64,000 nt of DNA, taken from the NCBI RefSeq assembly GCF_000003815.2, contig NC_049993.1, forward strand, positions 2,808,358 to 2,872,357. The letters are read 5' to 3'. How positions within the stretch are numbered: the stretch's first letter is position 1; each line of letters opens with the position of its first letter. Of this stretch, positions 45,902-59,130 are shown in pieces. This stretch comes from Branchiostoma floridae (lineage: Eukaryota > Chordata > Leptocardii > Amphioxiformes > Branchiostomatidae). A program made the translations under genes and the position numbers. The notes below the pieces were generated by a model. That model had not been told where the DNA came from. It did no database searches and worked only from the letters and a program-made list of their open reading frames with translations.

Positions 45902-47695
45902 AACTAGAAAGGACGAAATTTGCTTGAGAGCAACTACAGCATATTTCAGCCATCTCCCTCACGCAACAATAGGCCTTGAGGTCGTTGACCCCTTTGGTCA
46001 TTGGAAAATGACACCAAAATTCCCAAATATATCATTTTAAAGTGTTCCATGCCAAAAATTATACACGAGTCATTTGAATAAATATCTAGAGCACCATTTA
46101 CCAAATTTCGGGTCATTTGGTTGTAAAACGAGGGAACAGGAGCCAAAAATGTTCAATTTTTGTCAAAAAATGGCCATAAAATCGCAGTATTAAGCATTAT
46201 GTTGTACTGTATGGGAAAACTGTTATTGAATTCATGTGCACATAATTGAAGGGCACTTTTATACCAAATTTCAGGTCATTCGGTTGTAAAACAAGGGGAC
46301 AAGAGGCAAAAATGTGCTTTTTTTTGTCAAAAAATGGCCAAAAATCGCAAAGTTAAGCATTTTGTTGTACCGTATGTCAAAACTGTTCTTAAATCTGGAT
46401 GGACATATGATCAGGGCACCTCTGTACCAAATTTCATGTCATTCGGCTGTAATGCCAGCGTACATTAGCCCAAAATATACATAAAAATAAACAAAACCTC
46501 AATAAAATCATTTTAACCCTCAAGCACCCGACCTTTTTTTGCGACAAAAATGACCGAGTGGGGTCCAAACGGACCCCAAAATGTTTTGTTAATAAAATCT
46601 CAGTACCATTTCTTACCGGCGATCATTGTATATACATTGCTTTGTCAATCTAAGAGGAATGTTTTGAGATGTTAAGGTGTTGCTAATTCCAACTCATTAT
46701 CATAATTTATGCAAAAGTTCAGAAGGACCACGTTTTGCACTAAACCTATTCCGACCAGATAGGGGAGTTTTGAGGCTCTCAGCAACATTTATGTCGCATA
46801 ACTCATGAACGGATAGAGCTAAAGCTACAAAACTTGGTAATTTATCACAAAATATTGTTCGCAAAAGTTTTTAGTCAATAAAGTAAGTTTATCATTTTTG
46901 GGGGTTGCCATGGCAACCATAATCTAACAGGGATATTTTTGCCAAAATTTGACAATTTCAATTTAAACATGGTCTTCTTGGTAAACTACACCTGTTTTCT
47001 GACAACAATTAAATTCTATGAAATTCAATGTAATTTTCATGACTTGAAATTTATAATTTATGCTAATTTCATGACGTCATTGGTAAAAATTCAATATGGC
47101 CGCCCTGATTAGGTAAATGACGTCATAATGTCGTCTCATTACATGTTGATGACACAGAAATTTTTGTGAGGATTAAGGTTTACATTCTTATTGTCATCTA
47201 AAAGTTTGGTAGTCATACTATAAGTGGTTAAGGAGTTAGCCTCCAAAGTTTGTTTTAAAAACTGCACATTTTTGCTGGGGTCCGTTTGGACCCCAGAGGG
47301 ACTGAACACAAACTTTCTTTATAATTTCAACATTATTGTACCAATCTTTGCGAAAACTTAGGAAAAGGTATAAGATATATTGACTGACAAAGTCACGGAA
47401 GGATTTTTTCTTCAGATCAAAAATGTTTAAATGGCACTTCAAAATGTACGCCTGGGGTCCAAATGGACCCCACTCGGGTGTTTGAGGGTTAAAGGCAGAT
47501 ATGAAAAAAATGAAAAAAAAAAACACCTGAGGGTATTGGCTTACTCTACCTTTGTGCCAAATTTCAAGTCAATCGGTTAAAAAACGGCGGAGTTGATTCA
47601 ATTTAAAGATTTGACAGGAGAAAGAAAGAAAGAAGAAAGAAACATTACGAATACAATATATTTCACCATACCTATGGTATGGCTGAAATATAATT
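45902..47695 (+). repeat. Rep-A interspersed repeat, copy 2, with a nested element
   Basis: It starts AACTAGAAAGG as in copy 1 and ends GGCTGAAATATAATTA. The ~125-bp array of copy 1 is absent, the ~160-bp array is present (about 46010-46500), and the 3' part is split by the TTAA-flanked element at 46517-47488. Confidence 0.75.
46517..47488. mobile_element. piggyBac-like non-autonomous element nested in Rep-A, 972 bp
   Basis: The ends are CCCTCAAGCACCCGA and the inverse TCGGGTGTTTGAGGG, each flanked by TTAA (46513-46516, 47489-47492). Sub-terminal GGGGTCCAAACGGACCCC near the left and the same palindrome with one or two changes near the right are a strong family mark. The uninterrupted Rep-A copies read through at this point, confirming the insertion. 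No transposase is present. Confidence 0.85.
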
Positions 47696-49714
47696 ACTGG
47701 TTAATATGTAAATCAATCGTTTGACAACTTACACTTGATTTTTGCCTAACACTTCGTCACCGTGACATCATCGGGATCGCTTGAATGCGGATGACATCCG
47801 AGCGTATCAAGTTTCGTCCGATAGAATGAAAGGCTTTGAAAAAAGCAGGAGATGTTTACTTTTAATAAACCATGTCTGCCAAACCCAATTCAAAAGTTAA
47901 AAAAACGTAAAATTCTGCGGCCTTATACTTTAGCAAATGATTTTTACATTTACATCTGGTGTATGAATTGTGCTTGTTATCAAAAGTGCAAATAAGGTCT
48001 TCATTTACATGAATTATATTAGTTGATCATCTCCTGCACCCAGATAACAGACGTACGCAATCTATGTACAGAAATAAGGCTTTAATAGCATTTTATGAAA
48101 ATTTATGCAAATGAGGTCTGCATTTGCATAATCAATGCTCATTAATGTTCACCTGCACAAAACTTCCAAATGCCAAGAAATTATTAGGATTATAGTATTT
48201 TCTCATTGATTGTTTGCGTAATATTTATCTCTCAACATTCTTCTCTTTCTTATTTACTATTTTACATGTTGCAATAGTACTATAATGGCACACAGTGGGT
48301 TAGACAATTTCCTCCTTAATTATGCAAATTCGATTCTATTACGGTGGTGGTCGTGGTGTTTCGAACCCACCCCTAGGACCACGTATCTTTGAAATGGCTT
48401 GGGCTACGATCATGAAATTTCCAGGGAATGAAGCACTTGTAGCGTTTTATTTTTTCTGTAATTTCCGTTTCGTTTCACGCAATATGGCGTAGTTATGACG
48501 TAATAATGCATTTTTTTGCTGAAAAGTCTAAATAGGGAATTTTTTTATAAATAAAGGTATTAAGCAAAACGTTAACTAATAAGAGTATCTTGTTGATATC
48601 TAAAGTATATCAGTCTCTGTTGCCAATGACGACGGCATTGATACCCTGTACGTCGTTAAGTTACGTCATATATCCACCATGTTGGATCGGCAATCTTGAA
48701 TATTCCAAAATAATTTTTTTTCTACATATAACCTCACAACCTCACAATTCCAAAACCCAAATGAAAGTATACTATAACTTATAACTTATATAAGTTTAAC
48801 GTTCATATGAATGTGTTTTGTAACAAAAAGTAGATATGTCGACGGAATATGAGTAAATGTAACCTGATTTTACTATTGCTAATGGCATGGTCCGCCAGCT
48901 TGCATTTTGACCAATGATGTTATCAAATTAGCATAAATCATGAATATCTAATTATAGATGTAACACAAAATAAAATTATACAGGTCATTTTGGTTTGGAC
49001 CCCACTAGGTCATTTTATACGCAAAAAAATGTCGGGTGTGACAACAACTTTGGATTTAAGCATGTTAGAAGGGATAAACTTTGGACTTAACCATAAGAAC
49101 CCAAAACCTTCTGTCTAATATTAGTTAGTTTGTATTCTAAGAATTATAGATAGACAATATGTCACTGATTACCCTATACGTACATACATTCTGTCATATA
49201 GAATGGTTTGTAATGTCTAGAAAATCATATTTAAATGGGTCTATGGGAATGTGACAATAGCTTTTACATAATGCCCGATACGTAAATGTATCATGAATGA
49301 TAATATGGTTAATAATATCTTTACATACTTTTGCGCATAACTGCATATCTATAACTATATACTTTTACATATTTCTGTTTGCGAACAAAGTGTATTTGAC
49401 TGATTTTATGATTCTAAAGAAACAAGCATACATTGGAGTATTATTAGGTGCACAAAATAAATCAAATATATGATGTTAATTAGATTATTTCCTACGCGCA
49501 TAAAATACCATATAGCTGATAAAATCTGATTCAAAGATGAAGTGTCATTTTGAACACAAACTAAAACTACACACCCAAATTATCGAGAGTAAACTGTGTA
49601 AAGATCTACAGAAAGTAATAATACAAAGTAATAATTTAACTAGAATACAGTTCTTCTGTTGTTACTTTATAAGCAATCGTTACACATTGAACGAATGATG
49701 CAATGTTAGCAGGT
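47696..49714. other. intergenic region between P450 locus and sulfotransferase
   Basis: AT-rich and without exons. Around 48470-49060 it has scattered TGACGTAAT, TTTGGACCCCACTAGG and CATGAATATCTAATTAT motifs resembling decayed piggyBac-like elements, but no ends can be drawn. Confidence 0.4.
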
Positions 49715-49829
49715 TTATTCAAAGTCAAAGGTGATGCCCGTCCCAGCAAACTTCTCCTCATACCAGGCATCAAAAGCTTCACTCTGCTCTGGTGTAAACA
49801 TGTTCTTCCAGTCTCCAACATAACAATGC
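49715..49829 (-). CDS. SULT exon 6: C terminus
   Basis: Acceptor CCCCTTACAG. It encodes HCYVGDWKNMFTPEQSEAFD to FAGTGITFDFE. VGDWKN..T.EQ is the PAPS-binding end of SULTs. Confidence 0.88.
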
Positions 49830-52800
49830 CTGTAAGGGGAGGCAAAAAAGCGGATATACAATAGAGCTGAAATGATATAAACAGACATTAAATCATTGTT
49901 TTGCACATGAAAAGATGTATGATTATACATCATTGTCAATGATGTTGAGGCAATATTGTACTTTGGGCTGACTTGAATTCGCTTTTGATTATGATAAAAG
50001 CGGTAGCACACATTTTGGACATATTCATAGTATATCGGAGTCGATTTGAGATATCGGGACATCAGATCAAGTATACCTAGCTTATTATCCCTTAAATATT
50101 GTACCGACCTGTCTTTTTTTAATCGAAAAAAATTGAAAATGACCATTTTATTCTATTTTCGATGGCTTTTTTTTATTACTGAAGACTCAAGGTGGTGGAC
50201 CCAAGATGGCGGACCAAGACTCCTGCTTTAATTTGTATAACATCATTGTATACGCAATTGATGTGCTTTTGACAAAAGAAGTCGCAGTAGAACTTATAAT
50301 TCTGTTACCTATACTGGCTGTTACATTTTTGTTGCATACCTCGAAGCTTCCTGTGAATAATTTTTTTCACGATTCCAGTTAATGCAACCACATAGAAGGC
50401 GTCATAGTGACGCCATATTACGTCATCATGTCGTCAAAGTTCTTACAACCCTTATATTTTTCTTTTACATCTTTCTCTAAAAATTCAATTGCCCTGTATT
50501 TATATGAGTTCAAACGCGGGCCTCAAAAGCACCCCACTCCGTCAGAGATTGACCAAAAAAGTCCGATCTGTAAAGGGTTAACGTCGATACAAACCTTTCC
50601 TAGCTATCAGCTGTCTCTCAGCCATCTTGGAATTGTCCAAATCTACCTTCATGTTGTTGAAAGTACTGGCCTCTGCGATGCTTTTTATGGTCGATTCATC
50701 CAGATCAACCTCCAGAAATGTCACAATGGCCTTCACGGCACTCGGCAAGTCCTACAAATAGTACACATAAAAATCATACATACCTACGGCAGTTGCGTTA
50801 TGACTTTTAGAATCTGGGGAGATTGTGTAGCTAACTGCGAATTCATATACAATAATCTAATAGAGATCCCAGAAGTATACAGTATTTTTCAATGTTTATT
50901 ACTAGTGTCGTAATAAGGTACGACTTTATTGTCATTGTTATTGGGTTCTTAGGTGGATTGACTACTTTCTATTTGCACCTGAATTGCAGGAAGGAATGTT
51001 TTGAAAAATTCGACATTGCAAATTTAAAATTATGAAAAAAACAGAATTTGTGACCTTACATGATGCAATTTATTAGGTAAATAGTCTAATTGGTTGTTTT
51101 ACGCCAACATCTTGCCAATGGCTTTAGAATGCATTTCAGTTGATTACCAATGGTTTGTGTACTTTACCTTCTTCATATCCTCATACTTGAGAAAGAGCAA
51201 ATTAGGGTCGTCACGCATCTGCCACCAGCCCAAGACATGGTCTTCAAATGGTCCATATGGCACTAAATACAAGTCATGTATGCAATCATTTTATATATAT
51301 GTTAGTTATACGTAGAATCACACAGATGAGTAATATCCAACTAAAAGTTTGGAAAAAAATTGCACAACAACATTGATTCATTTTGTTAACCATGTGAAAA
51401 TTTCTCTTAGAAAGAAAAGATGCTGATATGGCATTAGTAAAATTATTAACTTATGACCTGTTCCGTTCGTAAACCTTTGAGCAAGCTCTTCCCATGGAAT
51501 ATCGTCCATTGCAACACCCAGCTTCTCATATTTGTTGAGAAAATGGTAAAATGACACAGCAGTATCCTTAGGGTTCCTCATCGGCACCAGGACTTTCACC
51601 TGTTTTTTTTTACATTAATCAAGTAAAATATATTCATAAGTTAAGATATATGTGAATACGCTTGTACAAATATAGCAGTATATGCTTTTAAGGCATTTCT
51701 TTTGACAAGATGGAAAGAAGAGTAAAGAGGACTCAAGAAAAAGCACTCCACGTTAATTTATTGAGATTGCTGAAAATGGGTGCAAACCCATATTGGGTGC
51801 AAATTTGGCAGTTTTTACAATGGTTTCATGCATTTTTGTCGGGCTCGACAGAAATGCATGAAACCGCAGCCGGAATCGAATCTGTACTTGAAGATTAAGG
51901 AAATGCAAGGATATAGGTTTGACCAGGTTTTAATCAGATCCAGTGCAAAATTTAGTGCATTACGAATGTAGCTCAATTCGCTATTATGCTCTGATGGTCA
52001 ATTTAAAGAACATTTCCAATCGTTGCCTGCCAAGAGCCATCAGACTTATATAAGTACAGTCAATTTCATGTTATATTATGTTTTGGTAAAAATGATCGTC
52101 ACCTATTGGATTTTTGACCAGAATGAAACTTTCTTCCCATTGAAAAGCACGTTTGATGACATGATGTTGTTTCTTTTCCTAATTTCTGACATTACATATC
52201 ACAAATTCAGCAAGTAGTCAAGATAATAAAAATAATGTGAGAAAAACCAAAACAAATGAGGTGTCAATTTTCCAATATTCTGATGTTGACTTGGTAGTCA
52301 AGCGCTATTTGAGAACGGTTAAACAAATGGAATTGGTATGACGCAATTCATGTTTGAATTTGATTGGGTTGCGTACCTTATTCTGTGGCTTGGATATCCC
52401 ATTCGGTGCAAACCCAATAGGCAAGTGGGTTGCCAAAATGCGAGGAGAGGGCATGCCTGCCAGCGCGATGTAGCCTGGCTGTGAAGTTGTCGGTAACTTC
52501 AACTCCAAGGGCCCCGGAGCAAACAAGCTGTCTGTACTGCTGTTTAATTTTCCTGCAGCTTGAAGGACTTTAGCGACAATCTCAAACAGCCAGTTTGTAC
52601 CTTGGAAAAAAAGCAAAAGATAGAAAAAAATAACTTGAAAGTTTTGCTAGAGGGATTAAAGAAACCATCTACATGAGAGCTCTACAGCCATCACAGGACA
52701 GAGACGGTGGGCGATATAGACTTCCTGCAATTTATGATCCACTGCTCACTGAGTCACGTGTTCTATCTGCATAAAGTGAGGTCACGACAGCAGTGGATTG

Positions 52801-53107
52801 TTCATTCCTTGACGAACACTGGTGAAGTTCAGTCGAAAATTTGGGTGAGTCCAATTTTTGTGTTGGATATTACGGCTTAACGATTTAAAAAAAATGGTGT
52901 AAAAGCATGCAGCGTTTTATTGAAATTCAAACCCAGTTAAATATGATATCGTGTAAAGGTACCTGTCTTTGGAAAACTTGCCACAACGATGTCATCATCT
53001 CGAATCTCGAAGTTGGACACCGAATCCAGGGTTTCCTTGGTAACATCAAGAGACGGATAAAACCCTTCGTACTCCCAGACTAACCTGTCATCCATACCAA
53101 GACTCAT
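49715..53107 (-). CDS. cytosolic sulfotransferase (SULT1-like), six exons, 293 aa
   Basis: Exons 52963-53107, 52377-52600, 51458-51599, 51168-51262, 50591-50751 and 49715-49829 give 882 bases with one stop, the usual SULT length. Family marks are all present: PKTGTNW (residues 46-52, 5'-phosphosulfate loop), catalytic H107 in ATHLPIGF, RNPKDTAVSFYHF (131-143, 3'-phosphate site, R131 and S139), WWQMRDDPNLLFLKYEDMK, and the C-terminal RKG..GDWKNMFTPEQ. The enzyme would transfer sulfate from PAPS to phenols, amines or steroids in the cytosol. The start ATG at 53107 lies six bases after TTTCAG, so a 5' noncoding exon is likely. An AATAAA overlaps the stop codon. The one weak point is the exon 5 donor, discussed under that exon. 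Confidence 0.87.
50591..50751 (-). CDS. SULT exon 5
   Basis: Acceptor TTTGTAG. It encodes DLPSAVKAIVTFLEVDLDES to MAERQLIARKGL. Two donors are possible. GTTTGT after AAAG looks better but shifts exon 6 out of frame. GTATCG four bases on keeps the frame and the RKG..VGDWK motif, with two or three extra residues. I used the second. Confidence 0.8.
51168..51262 (-). CDS. SULT exon 4
   Basis: 95 bases, acceptor GTATTTAG, donor AAGAAG before GTAAAG. It encodes PYGPFEDHVLGWWQMRDDPN and LLFLKYEDMKK. Confidence 0.88.
51458..51599 (-). CDS. SULT exon 3: 3'-phosphate-binding motif
   Basis: 142 bases, acceptor AAAAAACAG, donor GAACAG before GTCATA. It encodes VKVLVPMRNPKDTAVSFYHF and on to EELAQRFTNGT. 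Confidence 0.9.
52377..52600 (-). CDS. SULT exon 2: catalytic histidine
   Basis: 224 bases, acceptor TTTTTCCAAG, donor AATAAG before GTACGC. It encodes TNWLFEIVAKVLQAAGKLNS to SPRILATHLPIGFAPNG. Confidence 0.9.
52963..53107 (-). CDS. SULT exon 1: 5'-phosphosulfate loop
   Basis: From ATG (MSLGMDDRL) to donor AAGACAG before GTACCT, 48 codons plus one base. It encodes YEGFYPSLDVTKETLDSV and DDDIVVASFPKT. Confidence 0.88.
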
Positions 53108-53260
53108 TGTGCTCTGAAACGCCAACAAATATGTTTATGTCAATAAGTCTGAATTATACAAAAACGCACAGTTCGAAGAGCAGCAACCTGATTATGACAT
53201 TACAAGCGCATGGAACATTTAGTATAGCTCACTTAACTGGTTTACTTCAATCATACCACG

Positions 53261-53743
53261 GTTAGGCCACAGCAAGTAAACTTTATGGATGACATCCGCT
53301 CGCTCATTAGTTTTCGCCTGATTTCAGAAAAAAAACATGATTTTTTTCTTTTTCAGGGATGGCCAGAAACATCAAAATGGGTGAAAAGGTTCTGTTATAA
53401 CCTAATTATTGTATTCATAATTGACTGTAGTTGCAGAAGTGAAACTTGCTAGCTTGTTTTCAGAGTGGCACCAATATGGAGGTCATGAGTGTAGTTGCCA
53501 ACATGCTTAGTGATACCAGTCTACCACACGTGTGTCACCTTTACTACACCAGTGCACTTCTTGAATGCAGGAATGAATGCCTTGTTGGCTGTGATACCAT
53601 ATTTTGTCACTTAAATTCTTGTTTTACAACGTTTTTGTCATCTTAAAGATTTTTTTAACCATCTTGTTTTTTTTCGCCCTATCTCATTATTTTTCCAGTC
53701 TGCAGAGGATGTCATCCATAAAATTTACATGCTGTGGCCTTAG
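53261..53743. mobile_element. MITE-like inverted-repeat element upstream of the sulfotransferase
   Basis: The left arm (GGCCACAGCAAGTAAACTTT, ATGGATGACATCC) and right arm (its inverse, GGATGTCATCCATAAAATTT, ACATGCTGTGGCC) match over about 35 of 40 bases. The internal sequence is non-coding. CATACCAC occurs just outside both ends, which may be a decayed duplication of the target. Confidence 0.7.
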
Positions 53744-56700
53744 GGTTTTTTATTGCCAACCATACCACACGTGTATGTATTGAAATATCTTTCTTTTACC
53801 TGATGTTTATTCTACTTTATTCTTCTTCGTCATCTCCTGTCAAACATTCAAACAGATTCATCTTTGTAATTTTTGGTGCGCTGGAAGAGTCCTACAGGGT
53901 GACGTTTATTTGTTTCAAATATATTTTTAAACTAGGGTGATTATGCAAAAGTCTTTTTTTTAGACGATGTGTTTTTAGTCTGCTTATATAGGTCTGTCAC
54001 AGCGACAGTTCATTGTTGCACGAAGGGGTTAGAATTATATTTTTTGACTTGAGTGGTGATTCAGAACTGAATTTTTACGTGGAAGTGTTTTTGACTTCTT
54101 CAATTTACACGTGGGCACCACAGAAAGGGCATATTCTCGCAGTGGGGTTGACTTTTTTCCAACTGACTTTTGGAATATTTATGCCTGGGGTTGGGTACGG
54201 TTGAAACATATATGCTGTATTTGTTTTAAAGTGTTGCCTCTCTAGTATTTACCCCTTATTTGTTTATGGATGGTAGCTTCCAGGTATGCCAGCATATTCA
54301 GTTTATATAGTAAGTCCTGTCAGTTTAGAGAGCATGGTGTGTTTTTTGTTTTGTTTTTACACGTACCTCCAGCTTGTAGGGCCTTCAGAGTTCTGAGTGT
54401 ATAACCTCTTTGCCCCCCCCCCCCCCCTGTTTTAACTGTATCACCATTACGTATATTGTCAGTTTATACAGTCACCGGTAGGTATGGCCAGTTTATTTAG
54501 GGTCAGTTTGTCTAAGGGCAGTGACCGTATGGTCAGAGCAAGGTAGTTTAGTTGGAATATGGACACCTTACTTTTAGTGTATAAAAAGTCAATGTGAGGT
54601 AGAATAAAACGATTTCTGATATTAACTTGGCTCTATCTCTAATAAGTACACAAAGCCATGTGCCTTTAGAAAAAATGTCGCTTTGAAAAAAAAATAGATA
54701 CAGCATGTTAACAGTCTATTCTTTGCTCTTCACTTGTGCATGGAAAATATATGCATACCTGGTTATCACTATCAGTCTGAAAAGAAAAATATGTACTCTA
54801 TGTTGCACCAAACGGTGGTTTGCTAGGTATGCGATTGAAACAATCAAACAAGTAAACCTGATTTCCGGTAACGCTGTGGAATTCATCAAAATTACATGTC
54901 GTTTTAACACCCGTGCTGTCCTAAACATGTTATTGTTTTTCTAAAATCTACATGGTTTCCTCTCACAAAACACCGACAAAATCTGTGAACAAAATCTATC
55001 AACGCTATCAGTGTCCCTCTGCCTATAACGTGATAGATTTGACCGACCACATAGCATGAATCTTAGTCCCTTCCGTGGGAATATCGAGATGTTTGGACAG
55101 TTCTGTCCAGAAAAGAGATCAACAACTGCCGAACAGTACATGTGTCAGTGCCTCACGTTTTTACTCAATGTGATGGAAATGGTTATGAAATGAAACTAAT
55201 CCAGGGGAGCAACAGCAATATATACAGGCATCTAGGGAGCCGGAGCCTCTCTACACGTGGATTACTATGAAAATAACCAGAAAAATAAAATCTAACCAGG
55301 CCAGCCAAAATCAGGAAGGATTTTTCAAACGTAGAAGCACCATTTTTACTACCATTGTTAACAGTGACGCCACACGTTACACCCGGAACAGATACATAGA
55401 ATCAGCAACTAGACTCACAACTTTCAAGGTCACCAAGGCCTTCACATGCCCTGCTTGATTGATAACACAAAATAAAGGACATAAATATATGAAATATGGG
55501 TTGATCATTCCTTAATTGAATCAGCAACGAGTTTAGAATTTGTATATAATGCAACGTTGTTTGTTGTTACGCTGACAATCACATTCGTACAGAGGTCAGC
55601 AGCAACTACCTTCACTAATCTGAGTTTCCAATGTAAACAGTCTCTGAAACATATACTGCTCTTCGACTATTCCACACTTTAAAGTAAAATGAAGAATTTT
55701 AGAACCGTTCACAGATACTGGTACAACAAACTTTCTTTCCACTGTGACATTACCCTCTCTATATGATTATTTGTTTACTTAACATTAAGTGCTTGTGTTA
55801 GGAATTGCTAAAGTAAAACATCTTGAACTAATAAAGCCGAACAGGAGAAACAGCACAGATCTACAACAAAATTAAAAGATTCACATCGAATTATGATACT
55901 GGTTCTCAATTAAATTGTGATGGGTATAGTAGCTCCAAACGTAAACATCAGACTCTAAACTGACTATCAAGAACACGTTGTTACATAGATTTCAATATAA
56001 TGCCTCTATACACAAAACTAAACATCGTTTAGAAAATCACATCCAGTTTAGTAAATCATCACCCGCTTATGGTGTAACAGTGTCATTTTTAACACAGTCC
56101 TAAATGTTCTGGTGTTACCTTTTCAACTATACTCACCCCCTCCACCCAACAGCAACGTCCCTAAAATTTGACTGAACAAAACATGAGGCAACACGTAATG
56201 CAAGCAGCACTTACCTAGGAGGGATGTCTTCTAGGTGACCTAGATAAGAGGATGCGTCTCGAAAATACGTGTTGCCTTGAGAAAGTCGGGAAACAAATGA
56301 TGAAGAGAATGAAGCTATCACAGTCCTACTGTATATCACGTGATAAATATCCCCAATTACGTACTCTGGATCCTATTCCCCCCGTGAGAATACCAAGATG
56401 GCTGTTTGGACTGTTGAATGAAGAAAATCCCATAGCTTCTCAGATTTCATGGGGACACCGGACCTCTACCCGTTTGCTTACACTGATAAACAAACATCAA
56501 CATGGTCAGAAAAGCCTTATGAAATATTTGATAACAACGCCGTAACAAAAACTCTAACGGCCATAGATAACAGGAAGAAATATCCCATCGCCACTTTGCA
56601 ACCATTTTAACATTGCTACTCTCTTGACTGGGCGAACTTTCCGGCATATTTAGGTAAAAAACTAAGGGAATAATTAGCAAAAAATCATTGATACAATAAA

Positions 56701-58230
56701 CTCTGTTCACCATTCCTGTCAAATCGCCCTTTTCTTTTCCGTCATTAAAGTCGCCTCGTTAAAATTATGCAGAGGTTTAACTTATAGTTGACGCCGCTCG
56801 TTGATTAAATTTTCAACAACGTTAACACACAATGGACATTTACTCTTACTAAAAAACATAGATTTTAATCACAGCAAAAATGTAGACTGTCTCTCAGCAT
56901 TCGTCAAATGTAACTATCTCATAATTTGCTAGATTACATTACAACTGCCAACGCTAAAAGTTGTAGTTAATTATACAACAAGGTACTTATTTGGCAAGTT
57001 TTTCTCCATTCATTGGCACAATCTGTCTAAAGATGTATCCTGGACAATTTTAGGCTATTATAATAGATATTTTGACAAATTTGGTGCATCAGGGAGAGGT
57101 AATAAGGTACGAATGTCTGCGATTGTTTTTATGTATATTTTATGGGTTTGTACGCATATGTTTGGATGGATTTCAGTTGTATTCAGAACCAAGGATTGAC
57201 CATGATGGTAGAGACATGTTTGGACGCAAGGAGTAAACGGTTTACTTTTGTCAGAAGTCAAATGTTTGTTTTTTTTGTCATAGCAAGTTTGAGAATATGT
57301 TCATAGATCATAAGCGTCGCCCGGCGAGCCGTACTAGAACTTCAATTACGTGTCAACGTCTCAACGTTTCATTCTCATGGATCAAAAGCGCCATCTAGCA
57401 ATGTGTATTAAAACTGCAAGAATGTTTGCAAAAGATTATGATCGGGCAGTTTAACACAGGCAACAAGCACAGAAATCATTAGAGGATAGTTTCAGCATTT
57501 TGGCTAAACTGAACATTGATATTTATCATTTCTAAAATAAAAATGTCAATATTTCTATGAATATATTATAGCAACGTTTAAAAGATATTTTAGAGTTAAA
57601 AAAGACAACCTGTGTATGTGATAGTGCTTGTAGGTTATATTTCCGAGCAACATTTTCTGTGGTTGTGTTGTTAATGGCCGGTCACAATAGGGATGTAAGA
57701 AATTCACAAGCAAAGATCCAATATTGCCATAACAAAAATCGTCCTTTGGAGCAGCAAAGCATTCACTAGGCAGCAAATGCCAATCTCAAACAGTAACTCA
57801 AAGCCAACTTTTAGCCCAATCAGCCTAAAACTAATGTGAAAATGGATTCAACTATTGTGGTTTTCGATATGTACTACGTCCGGGGTAAAACCACGGAGGT
57901 CCTCCTGTCGTGGGTATAGTATAAGTTTACTTCTTAAACACTGAACGTGGACAGCAGTGGTCTTTTGACAGCAGGGTACGTAACAGTAACTACTGCAGTT
58001 CTAGCAAACGTTGCTCACTTTTTACCATTGACAAAAACTCAGCTTGTACAGTACACATGTACTAATAATCATTAATCATTGAGCGGTTTTGCTTTTTAAC
58101 ATTAATTATTCAAATCAGTTCCTCATTTGCATATTTGATATCTGCTTATTTTCCACATATCATAATTTACATGTGTTTCATTTATAGAAGTCCAGTTATT
58201 GAAAACAATGGAATTATACAGTTTCCTCAT
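53744..58230. other. intergenic, no gene recognised
   Basis: Long AT-rich stretch with a C-run at 54413-54427. I examined the longer open frames (for example 56252-56545 and 56447-56722) and found no family resemblance or splice context. TAGGCATCTCC-like Rep-A motifs are absent. Confidence 0.4.
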
Positions 58231-58479
58231 TAATTATATTTCAGCCATACATAGTATGGTGAAATATATTGTATTCGTAATGTTTCTTCTTCTTCTTCTC
58301 CTGTCAAATCTTCAAAGTGATTCATCTCCGCCGTTCCTGGACCGAATGACCTGAAATTCGGCACAGGGGTAGAATGGGCCAATACCTTGATTTTTTTTTC
58401 TCAGTTTTTTTCATATCTGCCTCTAAAATGATTTTTTTGAGATTTTTTCGTCAATTTTAGACCAAAACTGTATATTTTG

Positions 58480-59130
58480 GCCCCTGTACCCTGGTATTAC
58501 AGCCAAATGAGCTGAAATTTGACAGAGATGTGCCTTGATAATGCCCCCATATAAATTCGATAACACTTTTGGTGTACAGTACAACAAAATGCTTATTTTT
58601 GCGATTTTTTGACCAATTTTTGACCAAAAAAGGACACTTTTGGCCCCTGTACCCTGGTATTACAACCAAATGAGCTGAAATTTGACAGAGATGTGCCCTG
58701 ATAATGCCCCCATATAAATTGAATAACACTTTTGGTGTACAGTACAACAAAGTGCTTATTTTTGCGATTTTTTGACCAATTTTTGACCAAAAAAGGACAC
58801 TTTTGGCTCCTGTACCTTGGTATTGCAACCGAATGAGCTGAAATTTGACACAGATGTGCCTTGATAATCCCTTCATATAAATTCAATAACACTTTTGGTG
58901 TACAGTGCAACAAAATGCTTGTTTTTGCGATTTTTGGCCAATTTTTGACCAAAAAAGGACACTTTTGGCACCTGTCCCCTGGTATTACAATTAAATGACC
59001 TGAAATTTGGTATAGATAGGCATTAGATACTTGGTAATAAGATTCAAATAAAATTTTTGACATAAACAACTTTAAAATGATTAATTTTGGCACTTTTCTG
59101 AGGGGAAATTTGTTTTCTTTTGGCCTCCTG
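58480..59130 (-). repeat. 163-bp tandem repeat, about four copies, inside Rep-A copy 3
   Basis: GACCAAAAAAGGACACTTTT and CTGTACCCTGGTATTACA recur near 58485, 58648, 58811 and 58974 with spacings of 163. Units 2 and 3 are more than 90% alike by eye. The open frames here are repeats of the unit, not genes. Confidence 0.85.

Noticed and set aside
49980-50580. A further piggyBac-like element in sulfotransferase intron 5
   Set aside because: A right end resembling the 34749-35638 family (CCTCAAAAGC..AAGGGTTAA) is visible near 50520-50576, but I could not find a left end, so no element is drawn.
49715-50600. A 5-base insertion in the last sulfotransferase exon, making the gene a pseudogene
   Set aside because: An alternative donor four bases downstream in exon 5 restores the frame and the normal length, so a lesion is not required.
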